From Saccharothrix espanaensis DSM 44229 (GTDB taxonomy: Bacteria; Actinomycetota; Actinomycetes; Mycobacteriales; Pseudonocardiaceae), in the NCBI RefSeq assembly GCF_000328705.1, contig NC_019673.1:3906001-3970000 (forward strand): a stretch of 64,000 nucleotides of DNA. Direction: 5' to 3'. The notes under the pieces were generated by a model. It ran no database searches, was not told the origin of the DNA, and worked only from the letters and a program-made list of their open reading frames with translations. Shown here in pieces: positions 25,633-34,613 of this stretch (the first letter of the stretch is position 1; each line of letters starts with the position of its first letter). A program made the position numbers and the translations under genes.

Positions 25633-27324
25633 ATGCACAGGTACGTACAGCGCGGTCTGCTGGCCGCGGTGTTCTCGGGTGGGGTCATCCTGCTCGGGCA
25701 GTCGATGGCGAGCGCGGACACGGCCGACAACGGCCCGTTGGGGCTCGGCGGCGTCGTCGGTTCCGTCGTGGGTGACACCACGTCGGCAGCGACCGGCGGC
25801 AACGGCGGCCACTCGGGCAACGGCGGTAACGCCACGAGCAACAACAACGCGGTGAGCGGCAATTCGGGGAACTCCGGTGATTCGGGTTCCACGGGCGGCA
25901 ACTCCGCGTACGGCGTCTGCGTTCTCGCGCGCTGCGAGACGACCGTCGGTTCGGGCGACTCCGGCAACACCGGTTCCACCGGTGACACCGGCAACGCCTC
26001 GAACCACAGCACCACCACGGGCGGCAACTCCGGCCCGGCCGGCGACGGCGGTTCGGCCGCCGGCGTGGCCTCGGGCACGAACGGCGCTTCCGGCAGTGGC
26101 CGCCAGTCGGCGCAGGGGGACACCTCGGCGGCGGCGCAGGGTGGCGACGGCGGCGATTCGGGCGACGGCGGTAACGCCTCCAGCAGCAACAACGCGGTGA
26201 GCGGCAATTCCGGGAACTCCGGTGATTCGGGTTCCACGGGCGGCAACTCCGCGTACGGCGTGTGCCTGCTGGCCGAGTGCACCACGCACGTGTCTTCGGG
26301 CGACTCGGGTAACACCGGTTCGACCGGCAACACGGGCGACGCCACCAACACCAGCACCACCACGGGCGGTCACTCCGGGCCGGCGGGTGACGGCGGCGAC
26401 GCCACCGCGAAGTCCGAGGGCTCGAACACGACCGGGTCGCACCGGGCGTGGGGCCACGACAACCGGGGCGGCCAGTCCGCGTCGGGCGACAGCTCGGCGA
26501 TCGCGACCGGCGGCAACGGTGGCGACTCGGGCGACGGCGGCAACGCCTCCAGCTCGAACAGGGCCGTGACCGGCGGTTCGGGTGACTCCGGTGACTCGGG
26601 CGCGACCGGCGGCAACACCGCCTACGTCCTTTCCCTCGGCGGCTCGCAGTGGAGCCACCAGGGTTGGGGCGACAAGGGTTGGGGCGACGCCAAGTACACG
26701 GCGGTCACCTCCGGCGACTCGGGTGACACCGGCTCGACCGGCGACACCGGCAACGCCACCAATACCAGCACTACGATCGGCGGCAACTCCGGTCCGGCCG
26801 GCGACGGCGGCGACGCCACCACGTGGGCCAAGGGCTCGAACAACGCCGCGACCGCCCACAAGTGGTCGCACAGCCGGCACGGGAAGTCCAGTGTGGATGG
26901 TGACACCACGGCGATCGCCAATGCCGGCAACGGTGGCGACTCGGGCGAGGGCGGCAACGCCTCCAGCTCGAACAAGGCCGTGACCGGCGGTTCGGGTGAC
27001 TCCGGTGACTCGGGCGCGACCGGCGGCAACACCGCGGTGACCGGTACCTCACACGGTCACGGCGGGCAGTCGTGCCACCGCGGCCACGACTGGAACCACG
27101 GCAAGAAGTGGGGCCACGACAAGTGGAACCACCACGGCTGGACGCCCCGCCACGAGTCGACCACGGTGGTCGGCTCGGGCGACTCCGGGGACACCGGCTC
27201 GACCGGTGACACCGGCAACGCGGCCAACCACAGCACCACCACGGGCGGCAACTCCGGTCCGGCGGGCAATGGCGGCGACGCCACGGCCTGGGCCAAGGGC
27301 GACAACCACGCCGTCCGCGCGTAA
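25633..27324 (+). CDS. Secreted Gly/Ser/Thr/Asn/Asp-rich repeat protein with His/Trp-rich inserts
   Basis: A 563-residue exported protein. The signal peptide is MHRYVQRGLLAAVFSGGVILL plus GQSMASAD. The remainder is four long repeats starting near codons at 25795, 26140, 26509 and 26923. Each has a first half like GGNGGDSGDGGNASSSN...GDSGATGGN, a variable insert, and a second half like SGDSGDTGSTGDTGNA...STTTGGNSGPAGDGGDA. Gly often falls at every third position. Inserts in repeats 1 and 2 hold two Cys each (CVLARC, CLLAEC). Inserts and linkers in repeats 2-4 are rich in His, Trp, Lys and Asp (GHDNRGG, WGDKGWGDAKY, GHDWNHGKKWGHDKWNHHGW). No known family was recognised. A surface, structural or metal-binding role is inference. 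Confidence 0.75.
   Translation: MHRYVQRGLLAAVFSGGVILLGQSMASADTADNGPLGLGGVVGSVVGDTTSAATGGNGGHSGNGGNATSNNNAVSGNSGNSGDSGSTGGNSAYGVCVLARCETTVGSGDSGNTGSTGDTGNASNHSTTTGGNSGPAGDGGSAAGVASGTNGASGSGRQSAQGDTSAAAQGGDGGDSGDGGNASSSNNAVSGNSGNSGDSGSTGGNSAYGVCLLAECTTHVSSGDSGNTGSTGNTGDATNTSTTTGGHSGPAGDGGDATAKSEGSNTTGSHRAWGHDNRGGQSASGDSSAIATGGNGGDSGDGGNASSSNRAVTGGSGDSGDSGATGGNTAYVLSLGGSQWSHQGWGDKGWGDAKYTAVTSGDSGDTGSTGDTGNATNTSTTIGGNSGPAGDGGDATTWAKGSNNAATAHKWSHSRHGKSSVDGDTTAIANAGNGGDSGEGGNASSSNKAVTGGSGDSGDSGATGGNTAVTGTSHGHGGQSCHRGHDWNHGKKWGHDKWNHHGWTPRHESTTVVGSGDSGDTGSTGDTGNAANHSTTTGGNSGPAGNGGDATAWAKGDNHAVRA
25795..27320 (+). repeat. Four long in-frame tandem repeats
   Basis: Repeat starts are spaced 345, 369 and 414 bases, all multiples of three. 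The first-half blocks of repeats 1 and 2 are nearly identical in DNA over about 90 bases (around 25829-25920 and 26173-26264). The length differences come from the inserts, which grow from repeat 1 to repeat 4. Such DNA is prone to unequal recombination and assembly collapse. Confidence 0.85.
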
Positions 27325-27370
27325 CAGCACAACAGCACGCGTGAAGCTCGCCAACGCGTGACAGCACGAC

Positions 27371-27416
27371 CCGACGAGGGGTGGACCGGCCACACAGCCG
27401 GCCCACCCCTCGTCGG
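27371..27416 (+). terminator. Hairpin terminator after the repeat-protein gene
   Basis: A 20-bp stem with one mismatch (27371-27390 with 27397-27416) encloses the loop CACACA. It begins 47 bases after the stop codon. There is no T-run. The remaining sequence to 27630 holds no gene and should contain the lectin promoter. Confidence 0.75.
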
Positions 27417-27630
27417 CGTGCACCGGCTCCGGCCGGGTCGGTTCCCCCGTGTCAACCCCCCAGTTCTCGGGATGCTCCGGAAATCGTCGGCGGGCCATAG
27501 TCGACGTCGTGCCGGCCTGAACGGCACAGCCGCAGCGGACGCGACGGCGTGGCCGTGCACCCCGCGGTGGCCGATCCGTCCGACGCCGGCAACGCGTGAG
27601 CGCCGGCGACACAGGGGGAGAACGACAAGC

Positions 27631-28209
27631 ATGCAGCTCAGACGAATCATCGCACTGTTGGCCACGTTCGCGGCCGCGCTGCTGGCCGGCGCGACGATCA
27701 CCACCGCCTCCGCGGCGGCCGAAGGGGTCACCGTCGCCGGGCCGTCCGGTGGCGAGCTCGCGGCACGCGGGACGTTGTTCTACAACATCAGGGCGGCCCA
27801 CACGAACAAGTGCCTGGACATCTCGGGCGTCTCGCAGGAGACGGGTGCTCGGGCGCACCAGTGGGACTGCCTCGGGTTCGGCCAGCTCAACCAGCAGTTC
27901 ACGCTGCGGGACGCGGGCGGCGGCGCGGTCTACATCGTCGCCCTGCACAGCGGGAAGTGCCTGGACATCAGCGGCGTGTCGCAGGACGACGGGGCCGACG
28001 TGTGGCAGTGGGACTGCATCGCCGGTCAGCCGAACCAGCGGTGGTCCATCGACTACTCGGGCGGCGGCCTGTACACCATCCGGGCCCTGCACAGCGGGAA
28101 GTGCCTGGACATCCGCGGCGCCGACGGGGGCAACGGGGCGGCGGCCCAGCAGTGGACCTGCCTGGGCAACACGCAGCTCAACCAGCGGTGGACCCTCGTG
28201 ACCACCTGA
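27631..28209 (+). CDS. Secreted ricin-type beta-trefoil lectin
   Basis: A 192-residue exported protein made of one CBM13/ricin B-type domain. The signal peptide is MQLRRIIALLATFAAALLAG plus ATITTASAAA. Three internal repeats are clear, each with (H)(S/T)xKCLDI(S/R)G...W.C...NQ(Q/R)(F/W): HTNKCLDISG, HSGKCLDISG and HSGKCLDIRG. Such domains bind galactose, xylan or other sugars. There is no catalytic domain, so the protein is a free lectin. ATG 27631 follows GGGGGAG. An 18-bp hairpin terminates the unit. Confidence 0.85.
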   Translation: MQLRRIIALLATFAAALLAGATITTASAAAEGVTVAGPSGGELAARGTLFYNIRAAHTNKCLDISGVSQETGARAHQWDCLGFGQLNQQFTLRDAGGGAVYIVALHSGKCLDISGVSQDDGADVWQWDCIAGQPNQRWSIDYSGGGLYTIRALHSGKCLDIRGADGGNGAAAQQWTCLGNTQLNQRWTLVTT

Positions 28210-28237
28210 CGTCGAACCAGCAGGAGTAGCAACGGAT

Positions 28238-28277
28238 CCCGTTGGGCGGGTGCACCTCGGTGCACCCGCCCAACGGG
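28238..28277. terminator. Perfect 18-bp hairpin between convergent genes
   Basis: Arms 28238-28255 and 28260-28277 are perfectly complementary with a CTCG loop. It lies between the lectin and the convergent monooxygenase gene and probably stops transcription from both sides. Confidence 0.85.
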
Positions 28278-28402
28278 CTGTCCCTGCTCGCTCGGGCGGG
28301 GCCGACCGCGATCCCGGCCGTCGCCACGGCGGCGGACCCACCACCCGAACAGCGTTGCGGTGACGGGGGCAGGCCGATTCAGGGCCGGTGTCAGGGCCGC
28401 TG

Positions 28403-29425
28403 TCAGCGCCAGCCGAGAGCCGGGGCCACGTGGGTGAGGATGTTGTCGAGCACGTGGGTGTTGTAGTCGACGCCGAGCTGGTTGGGCACGGTGACCAGCA
28501 GCGTGTCGGCTTCGGCGATCGCCTCGTCCTCGGCCAGCTGCGCCACCAGGGCGTCGGGCTCGGCGGCGTAGGTGCGGCCGAAGACGGCCTTGGTGTCGGC
28601 GTCGAGGTAGCCGATCTTGTCGGTGCTGTCGCGGTCGTGGCCGAAGTAGGCGCGGTCGAGGTCCGAGGTGAGCGCGAAGATGCTGCGCGAGACCGAGACG
28701 CGCGGTTCGCGCTGCCACCCGGCTTCGGACCAGGCCTTGCGGAACGCGCGGATCTGCTCGGCCTGCTGGACGTGGAACGGCGCGCCGCCCTCGTCGTTCT
28801 TCAGCGTCGAGCTCATCAGGTGCATGCCGTGCTCGGCGGCCCAGACGGCGGTGGCGTTGGAGCCCGCGCCCCACCAGATCCGGTCGCGCAGTCCGGGCGA
28901 GTGCGGTTCGAGGCGCAGCAGGCCCGGCGGGTTGGGGAACATCGGGTGCGGGTTGGGCTGGGCGAAGCCCTCGCCCGGCAGCACCTTGAGCAGCACCTCG
29001 GTGTGCCGGCGGGCCAGGTCGGCGTCGGTCTCGCCCTCGTCGGGCTGGTAGCCGAAGTAGCGCCAGCCGTCGATCACCTGCTCGGGCGACCCCCGGGACA
29101 GGCCGAGCTGGAGCCTGCCGCCGGCGATGAGGTCCGCCGCGCCGGCGTCCTCGGCCATGTACATCGGGTTCTCGTAGCGCATGTCGATCACGCCGGTGCC
29201 GATCTCGATCCGGTCGGTCTTGGCACCGATCGCGGCCAGCAGCGGGAACGGCGAGCCGAGCTGCCGCGCGAAGTGGTGCACGCGGAAGTGCGCGCCGTCC
29301 GCGCCCAGCTCCTCCGCCGCCACGGCGAGGTCGATGGACTGCAACAACGTGTCCGAGGCGGTCCTGGTCCGCGAGTGCGGGCTGTCGGACCAGTGCCCGA
29401 AGGACAGGAAACCGATTTTCTTCAC
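28403..29425 (-). CDS. LLM-class flavin-dependent oxidoreductase
   Basis: A 340-residue luciferase-like monooxygenase. Recognisable parts are KKIGFLSFGHW at the start, DGAHFRVHHFARQLGSPFPLLAAIGAKTDRIEIGTGVIDMRYENPMYMAEDAGAADLI (the typical LLM barrel core), GRLQLGLSRGSPEQVIDGWRYFG and the C-terminal DTLLVTVPNQLGVDYNTHVLDNIL. These enzymes use reduced flavin (FMNH2 or F420) and oxygen. GTG 29425 is the best start. It is monocistronic, and the substrate is unknown. Confidence 0.8.
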   Translation of the reverse strand: MKKIGFLSFGHWSDSPHSRTRTASDTLLQSIDLAVAAEELGADGAHFRVHHFARQLGSPFPLLAAIGAKTDRIEIGTGVIDMRYENPMYMAEDAGAADLIAGGRLQLGLSRGSPEQVIDGWRYFGYQPDEGETDADLARRHTEVLLKVLPGEGFAQPNPHPMFPNPPGLLRLEPHSPGLRDRIWWGAGSNATAVWAAEHGMHLMSSTLKNDEGGAPFHVQQAEQIRAFRKAWSEAGWQREPRVSVSRSIFALTSDLDRAYFGHDRDSTDKIGYLDADTKAVFGRTYAAEPDALVAQLAEDEAIAEADTLLVTVPNQLGVDYNTHVLDNILTHVAPALGWR

Positions 29426-29592
29426 ACCCGTGGAACGCCCCACCACGCTGATTGATTCCTCAACTACCGTGCTGCCGACCACTCGTGGAAGGGGCCTGCG
29501 AGTGCCTTGGACCGGTGTGGCGACCGTGCGCACGGTCGCCGGACCAGCCCGTTTGCCGCACCGGCGCCGTCGCGCGTTGTTAGGGTGGCCAC

Positions 29593-30429
29593 GTGGAGTC
29601 AGCCGAGGCCGTGGAGCGCCAGGTGAGGTTCGGCGTGGCGCGGCTCGCACCGGCCCCCTACCACCGCTCGGGCCGGCTGCTCACGGTCGACGGCGCACTC
29701 CAGTCCTATGTGGATCTCGCCGACCCGACCTACCTGCACCTGCCGTACGCGACCTGGGCCGCCCGGGTGCTCGACCTGCACTGGCCCGCCGGGCAGCCGG
29801 TGTCGGCCATCCAGGTCGGCGGGGGCGGGTTCACGATCGCGAGGTACCTCGCCGCGACCCGTCCGGGGTCGCCCCAAGTGGTCTACGAACTGGACGGCCC
29901 CCTGGTCGACCTGGTGCGCTCGCACCTTGCCCTCGACGCGATCGCGGACCTCCACGTGCGCGTCGAGGACGGCGGAGCGGGCGTCGAGCGCACCCCGGAC
30001 GCCACGGCCGACGTCGTGGTCATGGACGTCTTTCAAGGCGGCACCGTGACGGTGCACCTGGCCGCCGTCGAGTTCCTGCGCGAGATCGCCCGCGTCCTGC
30101 GCCCCGGCGGCCTCTACCTGGGCAACATGTGGTCCACGCCGGACATGACCCTGCCGCTGCGCGCCGCGGCGTCCCTCACGGCGGTCTTCCCGCACGTCGT
30201 GCTCCTCGCCCAACCGGGCCTGCTGCTGGGGCGGCAGGCCGGGAACGTGGTGCTGGCCGCCTCCGGACGCGAGTTGCCGCACCGGGCGCTGACCACGTGG
30301 GCGCGGTCGGCCGGAAACCGCGTGTTCTGCCTGTCCGGCGCCCAGCTGACCGCCGTGCGCGGCTCGGCACCCCCGCTGACCGCCGCCCACCCGGCAGCCG
30401 CCCCCACCGTGCCCGACTGGACCCGGTGA
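29593..30429 (+). CDS. Spermidine synthase-like methyltransferase-fold protein
   Basis: A 278-residue protein with a Rossmann SAM-type fold. IQVGGGGFTIARYLAATRPGSPQVVYELDGPLVDLVRSHL corresponds to the nucleotide-binding motif, followed by VVVMDVFQGGTVTVHLAAVEFLREIARVLRPGGLYLGNM. This is the pattern of spermidine-synthase-like proteins of actinomycetes that lack the membrane half. Polyamine synthesis is not certain: the residues of true aminopropyltransferases are not well conserved, and the role is open. GTG 29593. Convergent with the next methyltransferase. Confidence 0.7.
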   Translation: MESAEAVERQVRFGVARLAPAPYHRSGRLLTVDGALQSYVDLADPTYLHLPYATWAARVLDLHWPAGQPVSAIQVGGGGFTIARYLAATRPGSPQVVYELDGPLVDLVRSHLALDAIADLHVRVEDGGAGVERTPDATADVVVMDVFQGGTVTVHLAAVEFLREIARVLRPGGLYLGNMWSTPDMTLPLRAAASLTAVFPHVVLLAQPGLLLGRQAGNVVLAASGRELPHRALTTWARSAGNRVFCLSGAQLTAVRGSAPPLTAAHPAAAPTVPDWTR

Positions 30430-30442
30430 CCCGGCGGTCGCC

Positions 30443-31222
30443 TCACACCGGACGGACGCGCAGCACCCCGGTCAGCAGCGGGAGCGTGAACTCGCCGCTC
30501 CCGGTCTCCGGCCGGGCGGTGAGGAAGTCGCGGATGCGGCCGAGCGTGGCCCGTCGTCGCTGCTCGGGCAGGACCAGCACCCCGGCGCGGGTCGCGAGCG
30601 TGGCGACGAGGGATTCGGCGGTGCGCCGCTGCCCGTGCGGGAACTCGGCCTGCTCCGGCGACCCGAACCGCGCGGCCACGCCGGCGTCGGGCAGGTGCAG
30701 GCCGGCCGTCGCGGCCCGCCAGTTGCCGAGCGTGTCCCGCGGCCCGATGGCCGCGCTGCCGGCGACCTGTTCGAGCGCCTCGACCCAGTCGACCCGGTCG
30801 TCCAGGACGTTCCACAGACCGGCCAGGACGCCACCGGGCGCGAGGACCCGGGCGATCTCGGGCCCGGCGACGGCCATGTCGAACCAGTGCAGCGCGTTCC
30901 CGGCCACCACGACGTCGACGGACGCGTCCGGCAGCGGAATCGCCTCGGCGCTGCCCGCCAGGGCGCGAACCCCCGGCAGCACCCGCCGCAGTTCGGCCAC
31001 CATCGCCGGATCAGGCTCGACCGCGACGACGTCGACGTCCAGCGCGACCAACGTCCCGGTCAACTTCCCGGTCCCGGCCCCGAGGTCCAGCACCCGCCGC
31101 CCGCCACCGGCCTCCAGCGCCCACCGCACCGCCGCCGGCGCGTAGTCCGGCCGGTGCTCGGCATAAGCACTCGCGGCCGAACCGAACGACGACGCCAGAA
31201 CCGCCCGAGCATCCTGTTCCAC
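30443..31222 (-). CDS. Class I SAM-dependent methyltransferase
   Basis: A 259-residue methyltransferase. Motif I is VLDLGAGTGKLTGTL, the acidic residue after strand 2 is in VVAVEPDPAMVAEL, and motif post-I/III includes DASVDVVVAGNALHWFD and ARVLAPGGVLAGLWN. The wording (SAASAYAEHRPDYAP...HWFD) is that of a common actinobacterial small-molecule methyltransferase family. GTG 31222 was chosen because AAGGTGG lies 5 bases upstream; GTG codons at 31231 and 31240 are alternatives. Substrate is unknown. Confidence 0.8.
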   Translation of the reverse strand: MEQDARAVLASSFGSAASAYAEHRPDYAPAAVRWALEAGGGRRVLDLGAGTGKLTGTLVALDVDVVAVEPDPAMVAELRRVLPGVRALAGSAEAIPLPDASVDVVVAGNALHWFDMAVAGPEIARVLAPGGVLAGLWNVLDDRVDWVEALEQVAGSAAIGPRDTLGNWRAATAGLHLPDAGVAARFGSPEQAEFPHGQRRTAESLVATLATRAGVLVLPEQRRRATLGRIRDFLTARPETGSGEFTLPLLTGVLRVRPV

Positions 31223-31399
31223 GCGAACCACCTTATTCACCCCGGGAACCCGGCCGACGCGCCCCGTTTGACGGATAGTCGCCACGGCGTGCGCGGTCGG
31301 AGAATCGGCGGGCACAGTCGTGGCCCGGCGACGCCGGCAGGCGGCCCGTGCGTCTCGAACCCTGTGTCCGGCAAGGCCGAGCGTGGTGAAGGGACCGGC

Positions 31400-33025
31400 A
31401 TGACAGGGCGATCGCACGGTCGGCGAAGTCGGACGGCCGCACTCGTGGCGGGTGTCGTCGTGCTGGCGACGCAGATCCTCCCGGTGGGCGTGGCCACCGG
31501 CGCCGCAGTGGGTGACCGGGTCGCCCGCTGGGTGGTGGACCTGGACGCCACGAGGTTGGGCGAGCTGTTGGCCGACGGCCGGGTCACCTCGGTCGGGTTG
31601 GTCAAGGCCTACCAGGAGCGGATCGACGCCTACGAGCAGTCCTATGCCGGCCAACCCGGTGTCAACGCGGTCATCCGCGAGGATCCCGGCGCGGTCGCCG
31701 TCGCGGCCCGGCTCGACGCCGAACGCCGTCGCGGGCACGTGCGCGGCCCGCTGCACGGCATCCCGATCCTGATCAAGGACAACTACGACACCGGCGACCT
31801 GCCCACGTCGAACGGCTCGCTGGCGTTGCGGCACTGGCGCCCGGCCGACGACGCCGAGCAGGTGGCGCGGCTGCGGGAGGCCGGCGCGATCGTCGTGGCC
31901 AAGACCAACTTGCACGAGTTCGCGAGCGGCATCGAGACCATCAGCTCGCTGGGCGGGCAGACCCGCAACCCGTACGACCAGGCCCGCTACCCGGGCGGCT
32001 CCAGCGGCGGCACGGGCGCGGGCCTCGCGGCGGCGTTCGGCGCGGTCGGCCTGGGGTCGGACACCTGCGGTTCGGTACGCAACCCGGCGGCGCACAACAG
32101 CCTGGTCGGGTTGCGGCCGAGCCTGGGCCTGTCCAGCCGCGACGGGATCGCACCCCTGTCGGACACCCAGGACGTCGGCGGCCCGATGGCCAAGTCGGTC
32201 AGCGACATCGCGCTGGTGCTGGACGCCACCGTCGGCTACGACCCGGACGACCCGTCCACCACGGCGTCGATCGGACGGATACCGCACACCTACAGGGCGG
32301 GGCTGCGCGACACGGCGCTGGTCGGTGCCCGCATCGGGGTGCTCACCGACTACCTGGGCACGTCGGCCCCGGAGCAGGTGACGAACGCGCTGGTCCGGGC
32401 GGCCACCGGGGACTTGGCGGCGCAGGGCGCGACGGTCGTCGACCTGCCGGCCCAACCCGCGCTGATGGCGGCCGTGGACGCGTCCTGGGTGATCCTCGAC
32501 GAGCACGAGCGCGACCTCAACCGCTACCTGGCCGCCCCGGGCTCCCGGTTCCCGCGTTCGCTGGCCCGGCTGGAGCCGCCGACGGACCTGGTGACACTGG
32601 CCGACATCGTCACCTCCGGCCAGGTCACGCCGACCGTGCTGGAGCGGCTCAAGGCCCGGCTGGGCCGCTCGACCGGCCCGCAGGAGGACTACCACCAGCG
32701 GTTGGCGCGCCGGGCGGAGGCGCAGCGACTGCTGCGGGCGCTCATGGTCGACAACGACCTCGACGCGCTGGTCTACCCGACGGTCCCGCAGCGGGCCGCG
32801 CTCATCGGGCAGCCGCAGCCGGGCGGCCGGTCCTGCGCCCTCGCCGCCAACACCGGTTTCCCGGCCCTGACCGTCCCGGCCGGCTTCACCCCGGACGGCC
32901 TGCCGGTGGGCGTCGAACTGCTGGGCGCGCCGTTCAGCGAACCGACCCTGCTCGGGCTGGCGTTCGACTACGAGCAGGCCACCCACCACCGCCGACCACC
33001 GGCCGGCACCCCACCGCTGACCTGA
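31400..33025 (+). CDS. Secreted amidase (amidase signature family)
   Basis: A 541-residue amidase signature enzyme with an N-terminal signal segment (RTAALVAGVVVLATQILPVGVATGA). The catalytic Lys is in HGIPILIKDNYDTGDLPTSNGS (near residue 125), the cis-Ser/Ser pair in YPGGSSGGTGAGLAAAFGAVGLGSDTCGSVRNPAA (about 195-230). The usual GSDTGGS is GSDTCGS here. Secreted actinomycete amidases of this type hydrolyse amides or peptide amides outside the cell. Start ATG 31400 follows AAGGGA. Monocistronic. Confidence 0.85.
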   Translation: MTGRSHGRRSRTAALVAGVVVLATQILPVGVATGAAVGDRVARWVVDLDATRLGELLADGRVTSVGLVKAYQERIDAYEQSYAGQPGVNAVIREDPGAVAVAARLDAERRRGHVRGPLHGIPILIKDNYDTGDLPTSNGSLALRHWRPADDAEQVARLREAGAIVVAKTNLHEFASGIETISSLGGQTRNPYDQARYPGGSSGGTGAGLAAAFGAVGLGSDTCGSVRNPAAHNSLVGLRPSLGLSSRDGIAPLSDTQDVGGPMAKSVSDIALVLDATVGYDPDDPSTTASIGRIPHTYRAGLRDTALVGARIGVLTDYLGTSAPEQVTNALVRAATGDLAAQGATVVDLPAQPALMAAVDASWVILDEHERDLNRYLAAPGSRFPRSLARLEPPTDLVTLADIVTSGQVTPTVLERLKARLGRSTGPQEDYHQRLARRAEAQRLLRALMVDNDLDALVYPTVPQRAALIGQPQPGGRSCALAANTGFPALTVPAGFTPDGLPVGVELLGAPFSEPTLLGLAFDYEQATHHRRPPAGTPPLT

Positions 33026-33081
33026 CCACCGGCCCGGCCGAGTCGCGCCGACGGCCGGCGGTCCGGTGGCACAGTGGTGTC

Positions 33082-34086
33082 ATGACGTCAGCCGAGAACG
33101 CCCGCTACCAGGAGCTCTCGACTTTCCTGGCTGCCTGCGGGGATGCCGGGCTAGCGGCCCTCGTGGACGCGGGGCGCGGCGGCAGCGTCGGTGTCGGTGG
33201 CGGGTCGGGGGTGGTCGACGTCGGCGGTGTGCCGGTGTTCGTCAAGCGGATCCCGTTGACCGAACGGGAGTTGGCGGCGCCGGGCTCGACCGCGAACCTG
33301 TACGACGTGCCGGTGCACTGCCAGTACGGCGTCGTCAGCCCGGGGTTCAGCGCGTGGCGCGAGCTGGCCGCGAACGAGGTCGTCACCGACGCCGTGCTGG
33401 CGGGCGAGACGCGGTCGTTCCCGGTGCTCTACCACTGGCGGGTGCTGCCCGGCCGGTCGCCGGTCGCGGCCGAGCACGCCGACGTCGACGCGGTCGTCAC
33501 CGCCCTGGGTGGGAGCGCGGCCGTGCGGGCCCGGCTCGAAGCGCTGGTCGCCGCGTCGCACAGCCTGGTGCTGTTCTGCGAGTACGTCCCGCAGCCGGTC
33601 ACGGACTGGCTGAGCGAAGACCCGGCGGGCAAGGCCGCGGCGGTGGAGCGGCAGTTCGCGGAGATCGTGGCGTTCCTGCGCGATCGGAAGCTGCTGCACA
33701 TGGACGGGCACCTCGGCAACATGCGCACCGACGGGGAACGGATCTGCCTCACCGATTTCGGGCTGGTGACCTCGCCGCACTTCGACCTGTCGGACGCCGA
33801 GCGCGACTTCGCCGAGCGCCACGCCACCCACGACGCCGGCTACGCCGCCATGCGACTGGTGAACTGGCTGGTGACCGACGTCTGCGGGGTGCCGGTACCC
33901 GAGACCGGCGGCCCGGTCGCCCGCAACGAGTACGTGCGCCAGTGCGCCGCCGGCCACGTCCCGGACGACGTCCCACCGGTCGTGGCCGCGATCCTGACCC
34001 GCCACGCGCCCGCCGCCGCGACGATGAACGCCTTCTACTGGAAGTTGTTCGACGGCGAGATCCACGCGGAATTCCCCGCCTGGTGA
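33082..34086 (+). CDS. Protein-kinase-like phosphotransferase
   Basis: A 334-residue protein with a kinase-like fold. VFVKRIPLTERE probably gives the ATP-binding Lys, and HMDGHLGNMRTDGERICLTDFGL holds the catalytic HxD/N and DFG-equivalent motifs. The glycine loop is degenerate (GRGGSVGVGGGSG). Such proteins in actinomycetes are annotated only as kinase family proteins; they may phosphorylate a small molecule rather than protein. Start ATG 33082. A 15-bp hairpin lies downstream at 34265-34298. Confidence 0.7.
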   Translation: MTSAENARYQELSTFLAACGDAGLAALVDAGRGGSVGVGGGSGVVDVGGVPVFVKRIPLTERELAAPGSTANLYDVPVHCQYGVVSPGFSAWRELAANEVVTDAVLAGETRSFPVLYHWRVLPGRSPVAAEHADVDAVVTALGGSAAVRARLEALVAASHSLVLFCEYVPQPVTDWLSEDPAGKAAAVERQFAEIVAFLRDRKLLHMDGHLGNMRTDGERICLTDFGLVTSPHFDLSDAERDFAERHATHDAGYAAMRLVNWLVTDVCGVPVPETGGPVARNEYVRQCAAGHVPDDVPPVVAAILTRHAPAAATMNAFYWKLFDGEIHAEFPAW

Positions 34087-34264
34087 GCCTGCGGCAGCGT
34101 CGTCCTGGCCCGCGAATCCCAGCGCGGCGGTCGGTTCGTCGGCCGGCGAATCCCCGCGCGCCACGGGCGCTGCCGCGCCGCCCCGAGTACCTGCCGGAGC
34201 GATCGAGGACGCCGCCCGGCGCTTGGCACGCGGTGATCGAGAACCACCGGGAGGCCGACACGCG

Positions 34265-34298
34265 GACGAGCGGCTTCCCGCGTGGGAAGCCGCTCGTC
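34265..34298. terminator. Perfect 15-bp hairpin between convergent genes
   Basis: Arms 34265-34279 and 34284-34298 pair perfectly around GCGT. It lies between the kinase-like gene and the convergent small secreted protein gene and can serve both directions. The rest of 34087-34346 holds no gene that I can support. Confidence 0.8.
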
Positions 34299-34346
34299 GA
34301 CCCCGGTCGGCGAGTTGATCGCCAGGGGCCGCGTCAGTGGGAGCGG

Positions 34347-34613
34347 TCAGTCGTCGTCGCCGTCGTGGTCGCCGTGGCCGTGACCGTGGCCGTGGCCGTG
34401 GTTGTGCTCGGTCCACTCGACGTCCACTGTCTCGATGTTGTTGAACGAGTCGTCGATCCAAACGAGGGTGTTGTTCGTGTGCGTGTTGGTGACGGTGTTG
34501 TCGTCGCCGAAGACGACGGCGTCGTCGGTTCCGGCCTGGGCGACGGCTCCGGACAACGCGACGGCCGCGAGGGAAGCCGGGATGATCAACAGGGCCCGTC
34601 GGATGATCGACAT
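34347..34613 (-). CDS. Small secreted protein with His/Gly/Asp-rich tail
   Basis: An 88-residue exported protein. MSIIRRALLIIPASLAAVAL plus SGAVAQA is the signal peptide. The mature part has an Asn/Thr-rich segment (DDNTVTNTHTNNTLVWIDDSFNN), then HNHGHGHGHGHGDHDGDDD at the very end. The tail looks able to bind divalent metal ions. GAGGAG lies 9 bases before ATG 34613. No family recognised. The His-rich composition recalls the inserts of the large repeat protein at 25633, though no sequence homology is claimed. Confidence 0.75.
   Translation of the reverse strand: MSIIRRALLIIPASLAAVALSGAVAQAGTDDAVVFGDDNTVTNTHTNNTLVWIDDSFNNIETVDVEWTEHNHGHGHGHGHGDHDGDDD

Noticed and set aside
25795..27320. The tandem repeats as a CRISPR or satellite array
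   Set aside because: They are long, in frame and code for a secreted protein with a signal peptide; spacing changes are multiples of three.
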